Program-made: the position numbers and the translations under genes
Assembly: GCA_024123915.1 (NCBI GenBank)
Contig: CP099650.1
Coordinates: 7,130,001-7,194,000, forward strand
Source of the DNA: Oxalobacteraceae bacterium OTU3CAMAD1
Lineage (GTDB): Bacteria; Pseudomonadota; Gammaproteobacteria; Burkholderiales; Burkholderiaceae_D
Length of the DNA stretch: 64,000 nucleotides
Direction of reading: 5' to 3'
In this document: positions 46,320-55,039 of the stretch, piece after piece
Numbering within the stretch: position 1 is the stretch's first letter
Layout: the number at the start of each line of letters is the position of its first letter
Notes under the pieces: model-generated
Databases searched by the model: none
Told to the model about the DNA's origin: nothing
The model's input: the letters and a program-made list of their open reading frames with translations, nothing else

Positions 46320-46991
46320 CTAACCGGCGGCGGCCAAGGCGGCGGCCACCATCTCGTCGATTTCGCCGCTGATGCTGGACAGGACGCCCGCCACCACCGA
46401 GAACTCCTTGCCGGCCGCGCCGGCGCGCGCGGCGACGATGCGCGCGTTGAAGGCGACCATCCGCGCCTGGCGGTTGATCGTCTCTATATCCGTGATCACG
46501 CCGCGCAGCTGCTTGCGCACCAGGCGCGCGTTCCGCTTGGCCTGCTCCTCGTAGATGCCGGTGATCTGGTTCAGTATTCCCAACGTTGGCGTTGTGATAC
46601 GCACCAGCTCCGCCAGCAGTTCGGCCGCCTGCCCCGAACCGCGCGCGATCGCGTTCAGCGTGCGCTCGCCAAGATCGGCGAAGGCGACGATCTGGCGGTC
46701 GCCGTCCATCTTGCCGTGGTAGGCTTCGCGCAGCTCCGGGCAGAACACGCCCGGCAGGCCGTCCGCCTCGCTCAGGAGCGACTTGTGGGCGCCCCGGAAC
46801 AGCGCCAGCGCCTCCTGCGCCGTCGCCGCGCCCTCTTGGTGCCCCTGCGACGCCAGCAGCGCGTACAGCACGATGCGCTGCGACGTGAAGCGGCGTCGCC
46901 CCGACAGGTTGATCAAGGCGCTGAATACTTCACCGGTCAACGCCTTGTTGGCGGCGCCGGCCGGCGCCAGGGCGCCCGTGGACATGTCCAT
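46320..46991 (-). CDS. Soluble NarX/PilJ-type sensor-domain protein in the nrt operon
   Basis: A 223-residue protein with no signal peptide or membrane helix. Residues 27-39 (INLSGRRRFTSQR) match the nitrate-binding P-box of NarX/NarQ and PilJ-type sensor domains (pattern INxxGxxRxxSxR); Arg34 and Arg39 align with the two NarX P-box arginines. The C-terminal part (NARIVAARAGAAGKEFSVVAGVLSSI) resembles half of a chemoreceptor signalling helix. Its ATG overlaps the stop of the transporter ATPase gene (TAATG), so it is coupled to nrtABD. I infer a cytoplasmic nitrate sensor that may act on NasT, because no NasS is present. It could instead be a chemotaxis-type protein. Confidence 0.72.
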   Translation of the reverse strand: MDMSTGALAPAGAANKALTGEVFSALINLSGRRRFTSQRIVLYALLASQGHQEGAATAQEALALFRGAHKSLLSEADGLPGVFCPELREAYHGKMDGDRQIVAFADLGERTLNAIARGSGQAAELLAELVRITTPTLGILNQITGIYEEQAKRNARLVRKQLRGVITDIETINRQARMVAFNARIVAARAGAAGKEFSVVAGVLSSISGEIDEMVAAALAAAG

Positions 46992-47797
46992 TACGCGGCT
47001 TCCTTCGCGGGATGCGCCTGTTTTCGGTACAAGAACTCCAGTACAGCCGTGCGGTACTCGGTGTAGCGCGCGTCCTGCGCCAGCGCCACGCGGTCGCGCG
47101 GACGCTCCAGCTGCACGTCGACGATCTCGCCGATGGTGGCGGCCGGGCCGTTGGTCATCATGACGATCCGGTCCGACAGCAGCACCGCCTCGTCGACATC
47201 GTGCGTGACCATCACCACGGTGGACTTGGTGGCGGCGACGATCTTGAGCAGCTCGTCCTGCAGGTGGGCGCGGGTCAGCGCGTCGAGGGCGCCGAACGGT
47301 TCGTCCATCAGCAGCACTTTCGGCTCCATCGCCAGCGCCCGGGCGATGCCGACGCGCTGCTTCATGCCGCCCGAGATCTCGTGCGGACGCTTGGTTTCGG
47401 CGGCCGTCAGGCCCACCAGCGCCAGCGCCTGCATGGTGCGCTCGCGCAGCTGCGCCTTCGATTCGGTCTTGCCGAACACCCGTTCGACACCCAGGTGGAT
47501 GTTTTCATAACAGGTCAGCCATGGCAGCAGCGAGTGGTTCTGGAACACCACCGAGCGCTCCGGCGACGGTCCGGCGATCTCGCGGTTGGCGCACAGCAGA
47601 ACCCCGTCGGTCGGCTTGAGCAGCCCGGCGATCAGGTTGAGCAGGGTCGATTTGCCGCAGCCCGAGTGACCGATCAGGGTGATGAATTCGCCCTTGCGCA
47701 CCGTCAGATCGATTTCACGCAGCGCGTGGAACACACCTTTTTTGGTGTGGAAGACCATCTCCACGCCTTCGACATCGATGAATTTTGGATCGTCCAT
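46991..47797 (-). CDS. nrtD: Nitrate ABC transporter ATP-binding protein
   Basis: A 268-residue ABC ATPase. Walker [18 protein letters not shown]-loop [11 protein letters not shown], signature [18 protein letters not shown], Walker [13 protein letters not shown], switch His MVTHDVDEA. This is the NrtD/SsuB-like group, without the extra C-terminal binding domain of cyanobacterial NrtC. It lies 11 bp after nrtB. The start [16 protein letters not shown] is preferred over a longer open frame that overlaps nrtB. Its TAA overlaps the ATG of the sensor-like gene. Confidence 0.92.
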   Translation of the reverse strand: MDDPKFIDVEGVEMVFHTKKGVFHALREIDLTVRKGEFITLIGHSGCGKSTLLNLIAGLLKPTDGVLLCANREIAGPSPERSVVFQNHSLLPWLTCYENIHLGVERVFGKTESKAQLRERTMQALALVGLTAAETKRPHEISGGMKQRVGIARALAMEPKVLLMDEPFGALDALTRAHLQDELLKIVAATKSTVVMVTHDVDEAVLLSDRIVMMTNGPAATIGEIVDVQLERPRDRVALAQDARYTEYRTAVLEFLYRKQAHPAKEAA

Positions 47798-47808
47798 GAC
47801 AGTGCTCC

Positions 47809-48705
47809 TTAGTTGGATACTTGTTCGTAGGTGAAGGCGCGGGCCAGCGCCATCAGGGCCTGCTCCAGCAGCAGACCGACAAAGCCGATCGCCACGATCG
47901 CGATGATGATGTGCGGGACATTCAGGTTGTTCCACTCGTCCCATACCCAGAAGCCGATGCCCACGCCGCCGGTCAGCATTTCCGCCGCGACGATGACCAG
48001 CCACGCGGTGCCGATCGACAGGCGCACGCCGGTCAGGATGTAGGGCAGCGCCGATGGCAGCAGGATCTTGGTGAGCACCTTCCACTCCGACAGATTGAGC
48101 ACGCGCGCCACGTTCATATAATCCTGCGGCACGCGCTGCACGCCGACGGCGGTGTTGATGATCATCGGCCAGATCGAGCAGATGAAGATCGACCAGATCG
48201 CGGCCGGATTGGCCGACTGGAACACCAGCAGGCCGATAGGCAGCCAGGCCAGCGGCGACACCGGCTTGAGCAAACTGATAATTGGGCTGAACATATTGCC
48301 GATGAACTGCACGCGGCCGATCAGGAATCCCAGCGGGATACCGACCATGGCGGCCAGGCCGAAGCCGATCGCCACCCGCTGCAGGGACGCCAGCAGGTTC
48401 CAGCCGATGCCCTGGTCGTTCATGCTGTTGCGGTAGAACGGATCGGAGAACAACTTGATCGCCTCCTGCAAGGTCACCAAAGGTGTCGGGAAGGAGGTGT
48501 TCTTAACGGTGATGATCTGCCACACCAGCACCAACAGCGCGGCGCCCAGCAACGGGGCGACGATCTTCAGGGCGGTGGCGGAGACCTGCTTGCGCGCCCG
48601 CGCCGTCGAATTGGCGGCGAGCGGACGGCGTGGACGGCGGGCCGGTTTGGTGTCGAGTTCCGCAGCTATCGGGGCGGCGCTATCGGGTTTGAGCATGGCG
48701 TTCAT
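47809..48705 (-). CDS. nrtB: Nitrate ABC transporter permease
   Basis: A 298-residue permease with about six membrane segments after a 40-residue basic cytoplasmic extension ([19 protein letters not shown]). The EAA-like loop is [27 protein letters not shown]. It matches NrtB/NasE. It lies 28 bp after nrtA and forms the channel of the nitrate importer. Confidence 0.92.
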   Translation of the reverse strand: MNAMLKPDSAAPIAAELDTKPARRPRRPLAANSTARARKQVSATALKIVAPLLGAALLVLVWQIITVKNTSFPTPLVTLQEAIKLFSDPFYRNSMNDQGIGWNLLASLQRVAIGFGLAAMVGIPLGFLIGRVQFIGNMFSPIISLLKPVSPLAWLPIGLLVFQSANPAAIWSIFICSIWPMIINTAVGVQRVPQDYMNVARVLNLSEWKVLTKILLPSALPYILTGVRLSIGTAWLVIVAAEMLTGGVGIGFWVWDEWNNLNVPHIIIAIVAIGFVGLLLEQALMALARAFTYEQVSN

Positions 48706-48733
48706 GGCGTTCCTCTATCTGGCTAGGGAAGAA

Positions 48734-50029
48734 TCAGGCTTTGATCTTGAACGAGGCGGCGAACGCTTTCGGGTCTTTGCCGTCCCACACCGAACCGTCC
48801 ATCAGCTTCGATGTACGCAGCGGGCTTTTCGGAATCGGCGTCTTGGTCATCGTCGCCGCGTCCTTGTACAAATCGATCTGGTTGACCGAGGTGGCCACGG
48901 CCAGGTAGTTCGGATCTTCCTTCAGCAGGCCCCAGCGGCGGTGCTGCGTCATGAACCACATGCCGTCCGACAGGAACGGATAGTTCACCAGGCCGTCGTT
49001 ATAGAACTTCATGTGATTCTGGTCGTCCCAGGTCTTGCCCAGGCCATTCTGGTAGCGGCCCATGATGCGCTGGTCGATCGCGTCCTTGCTGGTGTTGACA
49101 TAGGATTTGTCGGCGATGACCTCGGCCATCTTGTTCTTGTTGGCCAGCGAAGCGTCGATCCATTTGCTCGCCTCCAGGATGGCGGCCATCATCGCGCGGC
49201 AGGTGTTCGGGTTCTTCTTGGCGAATTCCAGCGTCGAGCCAAGCACCTTCTCCGGGTGGTCCTTCCAGATGTCCTGGGTGGTGGTGGCGGTGATGCCGAT
49301 GCCGTCCATGATGGCGCGGTGGCCCCACGGCTCGCCCACGCAGAAGCCGTCCATGTTACCGACGCGCATATTGGCCACCATCTGCGGCGGCGGCACGGTA
49401 ATGACCTTAGCGTCCTTCATCGGGTTGATGCCGTTGGCGGCCAGCCAGTAGTACAGCCACATGGCGTGGGTGCCGGTCGGGAAGGTCTGGGCGAAGGTGT
49501 ACTCGCGCTTTTCGGAGTTCATCAGCTTTGCCAGCGAAGCGCCATCGACGGCGCCCTTGTCGGCCAACTTCTTCGACAGCGTGATCGCTTGGCCGTTGTT
49601 ATTGAGGCCCATGAGCACCGCCATGTCCTTCTTCTGGCCGCCGATGCCCATCTGGACACCGTACAGCAGGCCATACAGCACATGGGCCGCATCGAGGTCG
49701 CCGTTGGCCAGCTTGTCGCGCACACCGGCCCACGAAGCCTCTTTACTGAGCACGAATTTTACGCCGTACTTCTTGTCGAAGCCCAGCACCGAGGCCATGA
49801 CCACCGACGCGCAATCGGTCAGTGGAATAAAGCCGATCTTGATTTCTTCCTTTTCCGGCTTGTCCGAACCCGCCGCCCACACGCCACCCGTCGATAAACC
49901 CAACATACTTCCTCCGGCTACTAAACCCGCACCATGAATCACTTTTTGAATTGCCGCTCTGCGCGAAACATTAACGTCGCTGGCGGCTGGTGGCAAGGTG
50001 GAATCTGCTGGTAGCTTCTTATCGTTCAT
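48734..50029 (-). CDS. nrtA: Nitrate ABC transporter substrate-binding protein (Tat-exported)
   Basis: A 431-residue NrtA/CmpA-type binding protein. It starts with a twin-arginine signal (SRRAAIQKVIHGAGLVAGGS), so it is folded and exported; that sets it apart from the cytoplasmic regulator NasS of the same family. The binding domain includes KIGFIPLTDCASVVMA, NNNGQAITLS, FPTGTHAMWLYYWL and NMDGFCVGEPWGHRA. MNDKKLPADST is the start; the upstream frame would run through the leader terminator. It is the first gene of nrtA-nrtB-nrtD-sensor and is controlled by its own sigma-54 promoter and ANTAR leader. Confidence 0.93.
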   Translation of the reverse strand: MNDKKLPADSTLPPAASDVNVSRRAAIQKVIHGAGLVAGGSMLGLSTGGVWAAGSDKPEKEEIKIGFIPLTDCASVVMASVLGFDKKYGVKFVLSKEASWAGVRDKLANGDLDAAHVLYGLLYGVQMGIGGQKKDMAVLMGLNNNGQAITLSKKLADKGAVDGASLAKLMNSEKREYTFAQTFPTGTHAMWLYYWLAANGINPMKDAKVITVPPPQMVANMRVGNMDGFCVGEPWGHRAIMDGIGITATTTQDIWKDHPEKVLGSTLEFAKKNPNTCRAMMAAILEASKWIDASLANKNKMAEVIADKSYVNTSKDAIDQRIMGRYQNGLGKTWDDQNHMKFYNDGLVNYPFLSDGMWFMTQHRRWGLLKEDPNYLAVATSVNQIDLYKDAATMTKTPIPKSPLRTSKLMDGSVWDGKDPKAFAASFKIKA

Positions 50030-50170
50030 GACTATCCCTCTGTAGACAGTAAAACCGTTCGGACAAAAAAAACGCCTACCCCGCATGAACGCATTCATGT
50101 TCGGTAGACGTCGTTGTCTGGTGTGCCCCACCGCCGTTGGCAGGGCTCATCGGCGCATCATTGCGCTTGC
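50030..50170 (-). promoter_or_regulatory. ANTAR-type antitermination leader of nrtA
   Basis: A 141-nt leader, almost the same length as that of narK. Three hairpins with A1/G4 six-base loops: GCGC-AATGAT-GCGC (50166-50153), GCCCTGCC-AACGGC-GGTGGGGC (50146-50125, two G-U pairs) and AGAC-AACGAC-GTCT (50119-50106). The last one shares bases with the terminator 5' arm. Apart from the loops the sequence differs from the narK leader, so the structure seems to be kept by selection and not by recent copying. Confidence 0.85.
50065..50110 (-). terminator. Conditional terminator in the nrtA leader
   Basis: CGTCTACC (50110-50103) pairs with GGTAGGCG (50080-50073, one G-U pair). An inner stem CATGAA/TTCATG extends it, and eight T follow. 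It ends 35 nt before the nrtA ATG and overlaps the last ANTAR hairpin. Confidence 0.88.
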
Positions 50171-50180
50171 CTACAGGCTA

Positions 50181-50196
50181 TGCAATGTCCGTGCCA
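50181..50196 (-). promoter_or_regulatory. Sigma-54 promoter of the nrtA operon
   Basis: TGGCAC-GGACA-TTGCA on the minus strand, full match to the RpoN consensus. It predicts +1 near 50170, four bases before the first leader hairpin, the same arrangement as at narK. Confidence 0.88.
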
Positions 50197-50272
50197 GCAC
50201 TGTTTACAGAGGGAGGAAAAGAAAGCGCCATCGGCCGGCGCACCGCTAAATGACTGGCTCGCGGCGAAAAAA

Positions 50273-50289
50273 GCGCACCGGCGGTGCGC
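50273..50289. promoter_or_regulatory. GC palindrome between nasT and the nrtA promoter
   Basis: GCGCACCG-G-CGGTGCGC is a perfect inverted repeat, 49 nt after the nasT stop and about 77 bp upstream of the sigma-54 promoter. It contains GCAC/GTGC half-sites but with N5 and not N7 spacing. It may be an activator site or the 3' hairpin of nasT. Confidence 0.4.
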
Positions 50290-50338
50290 CTCGCATCATT
50301 TTGGACTGGGAATAAAATAAAGTACTAACGCGGCGCGA

Positions 50339-50968
50339 TCAGCCGAGCAAATCCTCGACGTCGAGGATGCGCTGGGCGACCTCCGAGAGCTTGAGGTTCT
50401 TGCTCATCGCCATACCGCGCAGCTTTTGGTAGGCCTGCTCCTCGGTGAAGCGCTGGCGCTCCATCAGCAAGCCCTTGGCGCGTTCGATGACCTTGCGCTC
50501 GGCCAGCTTGCTCTTGGTGTCGGACAGCTCGTCGAGCAGCTTCTGCTCGCGTTTAAAGCGCGCCAACGCCACCTGCAGCACCGGTTTGATGCGCTCGCCC
50601 TGCAGGCCGGCCACGATATAGGCCGACACGCCGGCCGCCATCGCCGCCTCCATGCTCTCGGTGTCCTCGCTCTCGGTGAACATGACGATGGGGCGGCGCT
50701 CGTCGCGCGTGGCGATGACGATGTGTTCGAGGACGTCGCGCGCGTCCGACTCGGCGTCGACGATGATCATATCGGGCTGCAGCTGGGCGATCCGCTCGGG
50801 CAGGTACATGTCCGGCGGCAGCGAGGCGACGATGTCGTAGCCCGCTTCCAGCAGGCCGATACGCAGCACCCTGGCCCGTTCGACCTGGGCGCGCAACGAC
50901 TCATCATCCTCGTCGCCGGCGTGGATGATGGCGTTGACAACCACGATACGTAAATTACGCATGGTCAT
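50339..50968 (-). CDS. nasT: NasT-type ANTAR response regulator (transcription antiterminator)
   Basis: A 209-residue protein. The N-terminal half is receiver-like (LRIVVVNAI..., DMIIVDAESDARD, VMFTESEDTESMEAAMAAGVSAYIV) with a divergent acidic pocket. The C-terminal ANTAR domain (about 145-200: KLAERKVIERAKGLLMERQRFTEEQAY) binds hairpin pairs in nascent RNA. NasT antiterminates nitrate assimilation transcripts and is usually held by NasS without nitrate. Here it sits just upstream of nrtA, and both leaders in this window carry its RNA targets. Start is ATG 50968 or the ATG two codons later. NasS is not in the window. Confidence 0.92.
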   Translation of the reverse strand: MTMRNLRIVVVNAIIHAGDEDDESLRAQVERARVLRIGLLEAGYDIVASLPPDMYLPERIAQLQPDMIIVDAESDARDVLEHIVIATRDERRPIVMFTESEDTESMEAAMAAGVSAYIVAGLQGERIKPVLQVALARFKREQKLLDELSDTKSKLAERKVIERAKGLLMERQRFTEEQAYQKLRGMAMSKNLKLSEVAQRILDVEDLLG

Positions 50969-51039
50969 ACCAAACCGATAATTTTGATGTGCATGGGCAG
51001 ATTCTAAGGCACAAAGGCCAAATTCTGCCAGTCCTCAAA

Positions 51040-51912
51040 TTACCGTTGCATGCCCCAGCGCTTGACGGTGACGCTTTCGAGTGGTCGGAATACCACGTTT
51101 TCCACCAGCAGTCCGATGAGGATCACGGCGGCCAGCCCGGCGAACACCTTGTCGGTGTAGAGCTCATTGCGGTTCTGGAAAATGTACCATCCCAGCCCAC
51201 CTTGGCCGCCGGTGGTGCCAAAAACCAGCTCGGCGGCGATCAAGGTGCGCCAGGCGAAGGCCCAGCCGATCTTGAGGCCCGACAGGATCGACGGCAGCGC
51301 CGCCGGCACCAAAATGTGCAGCACCAGCCGCAGGCCGCTCAGGCCGTAATTGCGGCCGGCCATGCGCAGCGTCTCCGGCACGCTCTGGAAACCGGCGTAG
51401 GCGCCCAGCGCCAGCGGCCACAGGACAGCGTGCACGATCACGAAGATCAGGCTCCCCTTGCCCAGGCCGAACCACAGCAGCGCCAATGGCAGCAGCGCGA
51501 TCGCCGGCAGGGGGTTGAACATCGACGTCAGGGTCTCCAGCAGGTCGCGGCCGACGCGGGTGGATGCGGCCAGCGCCGTCAGCACGAAGGCGGCGGCGAT
51601 GCCGGCCACATAGCCTTGCAGCAGAACGGCCAGCGAGATGCGCACGCGGTCGAGCAGCTCGCCGCTGGCGACGCCGCTGATAAAGGCTTGCGCCGTCTGC
51701 ACGAAGCCGGGAAGCAGCAGGTCGTTGTCCTGCCACCGGGCGACGCCTTCCCACAGCACCGCCAGCAGGATCAGGATGACGCTCTTGCGCAGCCATGCAA
51801 GCTCCCACACGCGCCGGGCCAGCGGCAGCGGGATGTCGACCGCACGCGGGGCGGCCGTGTTGGTGGCGTAGACGTACTCCTGGCGCACCGGCGGATTGAG
51901 GACGAGGCTCAT
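51040..51912 (-). CDS. NitT/TauT-family ABC transporter permease
   Basis: A 290-residue permease with six to seven membrane segments and the EAA-like loop [31 protein letters not shown]. It belongs to the TauC/SsuC group. Its ATG overlaps the stop of the ATPase gene by 4 bp. With the ATPase, binding protein and TauD-like enzyme it likely imports a sulfonate or other organic acid. Nitrate is less likely because a complete nrt system is next door. Confidence 0.85.
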   Translation of the reverse strand: MSLVLNPPVRQEYVYATNTAAPRAVDIPLPLARRVWELAWLRKSVILILLAVLWEGVARWQDNDLLLPGFVQTAQAFISGVASGELLDRVRISLAVLLQGYVAGIAAAFVLTALAASTRVGRDLLETLTSMFNPLPAIALLPLALLWFGLGKGSLIFVIVHAVLWPLALGAYAGFQSVPETLRMAGRNYGLSGLRLVLHILVPAALPSILSGLKIGWAFAWRTLIAAELVFGTTGGQGGLGWYIFQNRNELYTDKVFAGLAAVILIGLLVENVVFRPLESVTVKRWGMQR

Positions 51913-52766
51913 AGCACGCGACTCCGCGCATGCGGCGCGCCGGTGACGGCGGGCGCGGTCGCCGGCACTGCAGCGGGATTGCCCTGCGCGGGAGCGCCGA
52001 AGAGCAATCCGTGGATGCGCTGGGTCGCCGCCTGGAAGTCGGCGCCGCCGGCGCTGTCCAGGCCAAACTGATGGCTGTTCAGTTCCGCCCTGACCTGCCC
52101 GGGGTGCGGCGACAGCAACAGTATGCGGTTACCCACCACCAGCGCCTCCTCGATCGAATGGGTGACGAACAGCAGCGTGAAACGCAGCTCTTCCCACAGC
52201 CGTCCCAGCTCCTCCTGCATATTGCGGCGCGTGAGCGCGTCCAGCGCGGCAAAGGGTTCGTCCATCAGCAGGATCTCCGGCTGCATTGCCAGCGCGCGCG
52301 CGATCGCCACGCGCTGCTTCATGCCGCCCGACAGCGTGTGCGGATGCGCGTCCTCGAATCCGCCCAGTCCCACCTTGGCGATCCAGTGCCTCGCGCGCTC
52401 CTCCGCGTGATGACGGTTCAGGCGTTTGGTCATCAGCAGCGGGAACATGACGTTCTCCTTCACCGTCTTCCACGGCGGCAGCTGGTCGAACTCCTGGAAC
52501 ACGACAATGCGGTCCGGCCCGGGCCCGTCGATGGTCCTGCCGTCGATGCTGATGCTGCCGGCGGCGGGCTTGATGAAACCCGCCGCCGCCTTCAGCAGCG
52601 AGGACTTGCCGCAGCCCGAAGGCCCCAGCAACACGAACCGGTCGCCGCGATAGACGTTGAAGCTGACGTCGTGCGTGGCGCGCGTGGCGCCATATTCCAG
52701 GCTCACGCCATCGGCGATCAGCAGCGGCGCGATACCGGTATTGGGACGGACCACTTGGAAGGCCAT
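51909..52766 (-). CDS. NitT/TauT-family ABC transporter ATP-binding protein
   Basis: A 285-residue ABC ATPase of the TauB/SsuB group: Walker [18 protein letters not shown]-loop [12 protein letters not shown], signature [18 protein letters not shown], Walker [13 protein letters not shown], switch His FVTHSIEEA. The C-terminal 40 residues are Pro/Ala-rich and not conserved. It lies 4 bp after the binding-protein gene. Confidence 0.88.
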   Translation of the reverse strand: MAFQVVRPNTGIAPLLIADGVSLEYGATRATHDVSFNVYRGDRFVLLGPSGCGKSSLLKAAAGFIKPAAGSISIDGRTIDGPGPDRIVVFQEFDQLPPWKTVKENVMFPLLMTKRLNRHHAEERARHWIAKVGLGGFEDAHPHTLSGGMKQRVAIARALAMQPEILLMDEPFAALDALTRRNMQEELGRLWEELRFTLLFVTHSIEEALVVGNRILLLSPHPGQVRAELNSHQFGLDSAGGADFQAATQRIHGLLFGAPAQGNPAAVPATAPAVTGAPHARSRVL

Positions 52767-52770
52767 GGTG

Positions 52771-53790
52771 TCAACCGCCTTTCGTGATGACCGGGTCGTC
52801 GAAGAAGTAATCGCGCCAGCTCACCGGCTTCTTCTTGATCGCGCCCACGCGGTGCAGGAACTGCGCCAGGCCGAGGGTATTTTGCGGCTCGACGCTGAAG
52901 CGCACCTCCGGGTTCTTGAAGATCTTCAGCAGCAGATCGCGATCGACCTTGCTCTTCGAGACGCGGATGTAGGCATCGGCCGCGCCTTCCGGATTGGCGC
53001 TCGCGTACTTCGCCGCCTCGGCCAGCGCGCCGGTGAAGGCGCGGTAGGTCTTCGGATTCTCGGTGCGGAATTTCTCGGTCGCGTACAGCACGGTGGCCGA
53101 ACTCGGGCCGCCCAGCACATCGTAGGAGTTCAGGATGATGTGCGCATTCGGATTGCCCGCCAGTTCCTGGTCTTGGTAAGGCGGGTTGCCGAAGTGGCCG
53201 TTGATCTCGGTACCGCCGGCGATGATGGCGGCCGCCGCATCCGGGTGCGGCAAGGTCTGGGTGAATTTATCGAGCCGCGCGAACTCCTTGTCGCCCCACT
53301 GCTTGGCCGCCGCGTACTGCAGGATGCGCGCCTGCACCGACACCGTCACCGCCGGCAGGCCGATGCGGTCCTTCTCGGTCAGGTCGGCGATCGTCTTCAC
53401 CTTGGGATTGGTGCTGACCAGGTAGTAAGGGAAGCTGCCCAGCGAGGCCACGCCTTTGACATTCTGCCGGCCGGCAGTGCGGTCCCAGATCGTCAGCAGC
53501 GGCCCGACGCCGGCGCCGGCGATATCGACGGCGCCGGACAGCAGCGCATCGTTGACGGCGGCGCCGCCCGACAACTGCTTCCACTCGACCTTGACGTCGA
53601 CGCCGTGTTTTTTACCTTCCTTCTCGATCAACTGCTGGTCCTGCGCGACGTTGAGCAGCAGGTAGACCACGCCGAACTGCTGGGCGATGCGTAGGGTGCC
53701 TTCGGCCTGCGCGCTGGAGGTGGCGGCGAGGCTCAGGACAAGGGTGGATGCGATGGCGGCGGCAAGGGTGCGGGGAGTAAGTCTGGACAT
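52771..53790 (-). CDS. NitT/TauT-family ABC transporter substrate-binding protein
   Basis: A 339-residue periplasmic binding protein with a signal peptide ([20 protein letters not shown], then AATSSAQAE). It has the two-lobed NMT1/TauA-like pattern: [52 protein letters not shown]. It resembles SsuA/TauA relatives more than nitrate NrtA. The ligand is unknown; the adjacent TauD-like dioxygenase favours a sulfonate or similar organosulfur compound. The ATG at 53790 gives a clean signal peptide. It is 26 bp after the dioxygenase gene. Confidence 0.87.
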   Translation of the reverse strand: MSRLTPRTLAAAIASTLVLSLAATSSAQAEGTLRIAQQFGVVYLLLNVAQDQQLIEKEGKKHGVDVKVEWKQLSGGAAVNDALLSGAVDIAGAGVGPLLTIWDRTAGRQNVKGVASLGSFPYYLVSTNPKVKTIADLTEKDRIGLPAVTVSVQARILQYAAAKQWGDKEFARLDKFTQTLPHPDAAAAIIAGGTEINGHFGNPPYQDQELAGNPNAHIILNSYDVLGGPSSATVLYATEKFRTENPKTYRAFTGALAEAAKYASANPEGAADAYIRVSKSKVDRDLLLKIFKNPEVRFSVEPQNTLGLAQFLHRVGAIKKKPVSWRDYFFDDPVITKGG

Positions 53791-53816
53791 TGGATTCCTT
53801 GTTTTATTCGGGGATA

Positions 53817-54686
53817 TCAGAAAGGCGCGTCGCCCTCGATGGTGGTGCGATAGAGCTTGCGGCGCAAGTGGTCGGGCGTGCCGCCAGCCAGGTGCATCAG
53901 CGAGCGGTTGTCCCAGAAGACCAGATCGTGCGGCGCCCACTTGTGGCGGTAGATATGCGCCGGCAGCACGCTGTGCGCGAACAACTCGGCCAGCAGCGCG
54001 CGGCTTTCGTCCTCGGGGATTCCGACGATGTGCGTGGTGAAATGCTCGCTGACGAACAACGCCTTGCGGCCGGTCTCCGGATGCGTGCGCACCACCGGAT
54101 GCGTCACCGGTTTGACCTCGTCGATCTGCGCCTGCGTCAGCGCCGGGCGGAAGGGACTGCGGCGGCGCAGTTCATCGTACTGGGTCAGGTAGCTATGTTC
54201 GGCGCGCGCGTCCTGCACGGCGTGGCGCAGCGCGGCGGGCAAGGTGTCCCACGCCAGATGCATATTGGCGAACAGCGTATCGCCGCCCTCCGCCGGCAGC
54301 TCCTGCGCGTGCAGCAGGGAGCCGAGGCTGGGCTTCTCCTTGTACGACAGGTCCGAGTGCCAGAAGTGGCCGGCGTCGCCCAGGCCGATCGGCTGGCCGT
54401 CCTCGATGATGTTGGAGATGATCAGCACCTCGGGATGCGCTGGCAGCTGGAAGTTACGCAGCACGTGGATTTGCAGCGGCCCGAAACGGCGGCTGAAATC
54501 GACCTGCTGCTGCGGCGTGATGCGCTGGTCGCGGAACACCAGCAGGTGGTGATCGAGATGCGCTTTATGGATGCGTTGAAACTGGCGCGGCGACAGTGGA
54601 CGGCTCAGGTCCAGGCCGAGGATCTCGGCGCCGAGCGGCGCATCGAACAATTCGATGTCAAAAGCGGATTGAAGAACGGCAGACAT
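53817..54686 (-). CDS. TauD/TfdA-family Fe(II)/2-oxoglutarate dioxygenase
   Basis: A 289-residue enzyme. The iron ligands are the HSD of FWHSDLSYKEKPSLG and a distal His in WDNRSLMHLAGG; the Arg of LRRKLYRTTIEG binds 2-oxoglutarate. Family members open sulfonates (taurine to sulfite and aminoacetaldehyde) or oxidise aryloxy acids. It is the first gene of the row with a NitT/TauT importer, so both probably handle one compound. Substrate specificity cannot be read. The ATG is preceded by an AT-rich region. Confidence 0.87.
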   Translation of the reverse strand: MSAVLQSAFDIELFDAPLGAEILGLDLSRPLSPRQFQRIHKAHLDHHLLVFRDQRITPQQQVDFSRRFGPLQIHVLRNFQLPAHPEVLIISNIIEDGQPIGLGDAGHFWHSDLSYKEKPSLGSLLHAQELPAEGGDTLFANMHLAWDTLPAALRHAVQDARAEHSYLTQYDELRRRSPFRPALTQAQIDEVKPVTHPVVRTHPETGRKALFVSEHFTTHIVGIPEDESRALLAELFAHSVLPAHIYRHKWAPHDLVFWDNRSLMHLAGGTPDHLRRKLYRTTIEGDAPF

Positions 54687-55039
54687 GGCACACGCCCATT
54701 GAATGAGTAGTCGCCTAGTCTATGCCGCACTCCATATTTAGAAAACGAAGCATATCCGATAACGATATTCGAATTTTGCCTAGCCATACTGAACTTACGT
54801 ATTTGACTGGCCGCAAAAAGGACGGACACAGCGATGGACAACATGATGGCGTAGTGGGCAGAATCGATGATCAGCCTGCTTCGGGCAGTCCCGAACTCAA
54901 CAGTGTGGTAGTAGCCGATTGAATAATACAATAGTAGAATTTCATTTTAGCATTTTTACCAACACTCAATTTATCAGCGCTAGGGCATCATCTCATCCTG
55001 GTTTGCGCTGCTTTAATCACTGTAAGGTAGCCGTTCATC
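54687..55039. other. AT-rich divergent intergenic region before the T6SS cassette
   Basis: A 353-bp gap of clearly lower GC than the left neighbours, between the divergent dioxygenase and vgrG genes. It should hold both promoters. It has short inverted sequences such as ATATC...GATAT near 54755-54775 but no clear gene: the open frames inside lack RBS and homology. AAGG at about 55022-55026 may serve vgrG. Confidence 0.5.

Noticed and set aside
48734..50029. The NrtA-like gene as NasS.
   Set aside because: It has a clear twin-arginine export signal and heads the permease/ATPase operon, so it is the transporter binding protein and not the cytoplasmic regulator.
50969..51039. Sigma-54-like TTGGCC...TGCC sequence before nasT.
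   Set aside because: GG and GC elements are only seven bases apart and not ten, so it cannot be a -24/-12 promoter.
54722..54922. 66-codon plus-strand frame in the AT-rich gap before vgrG.
   Set aside because: No RBS, no recognisable pattern, and the gap must carry two divergent promoters.
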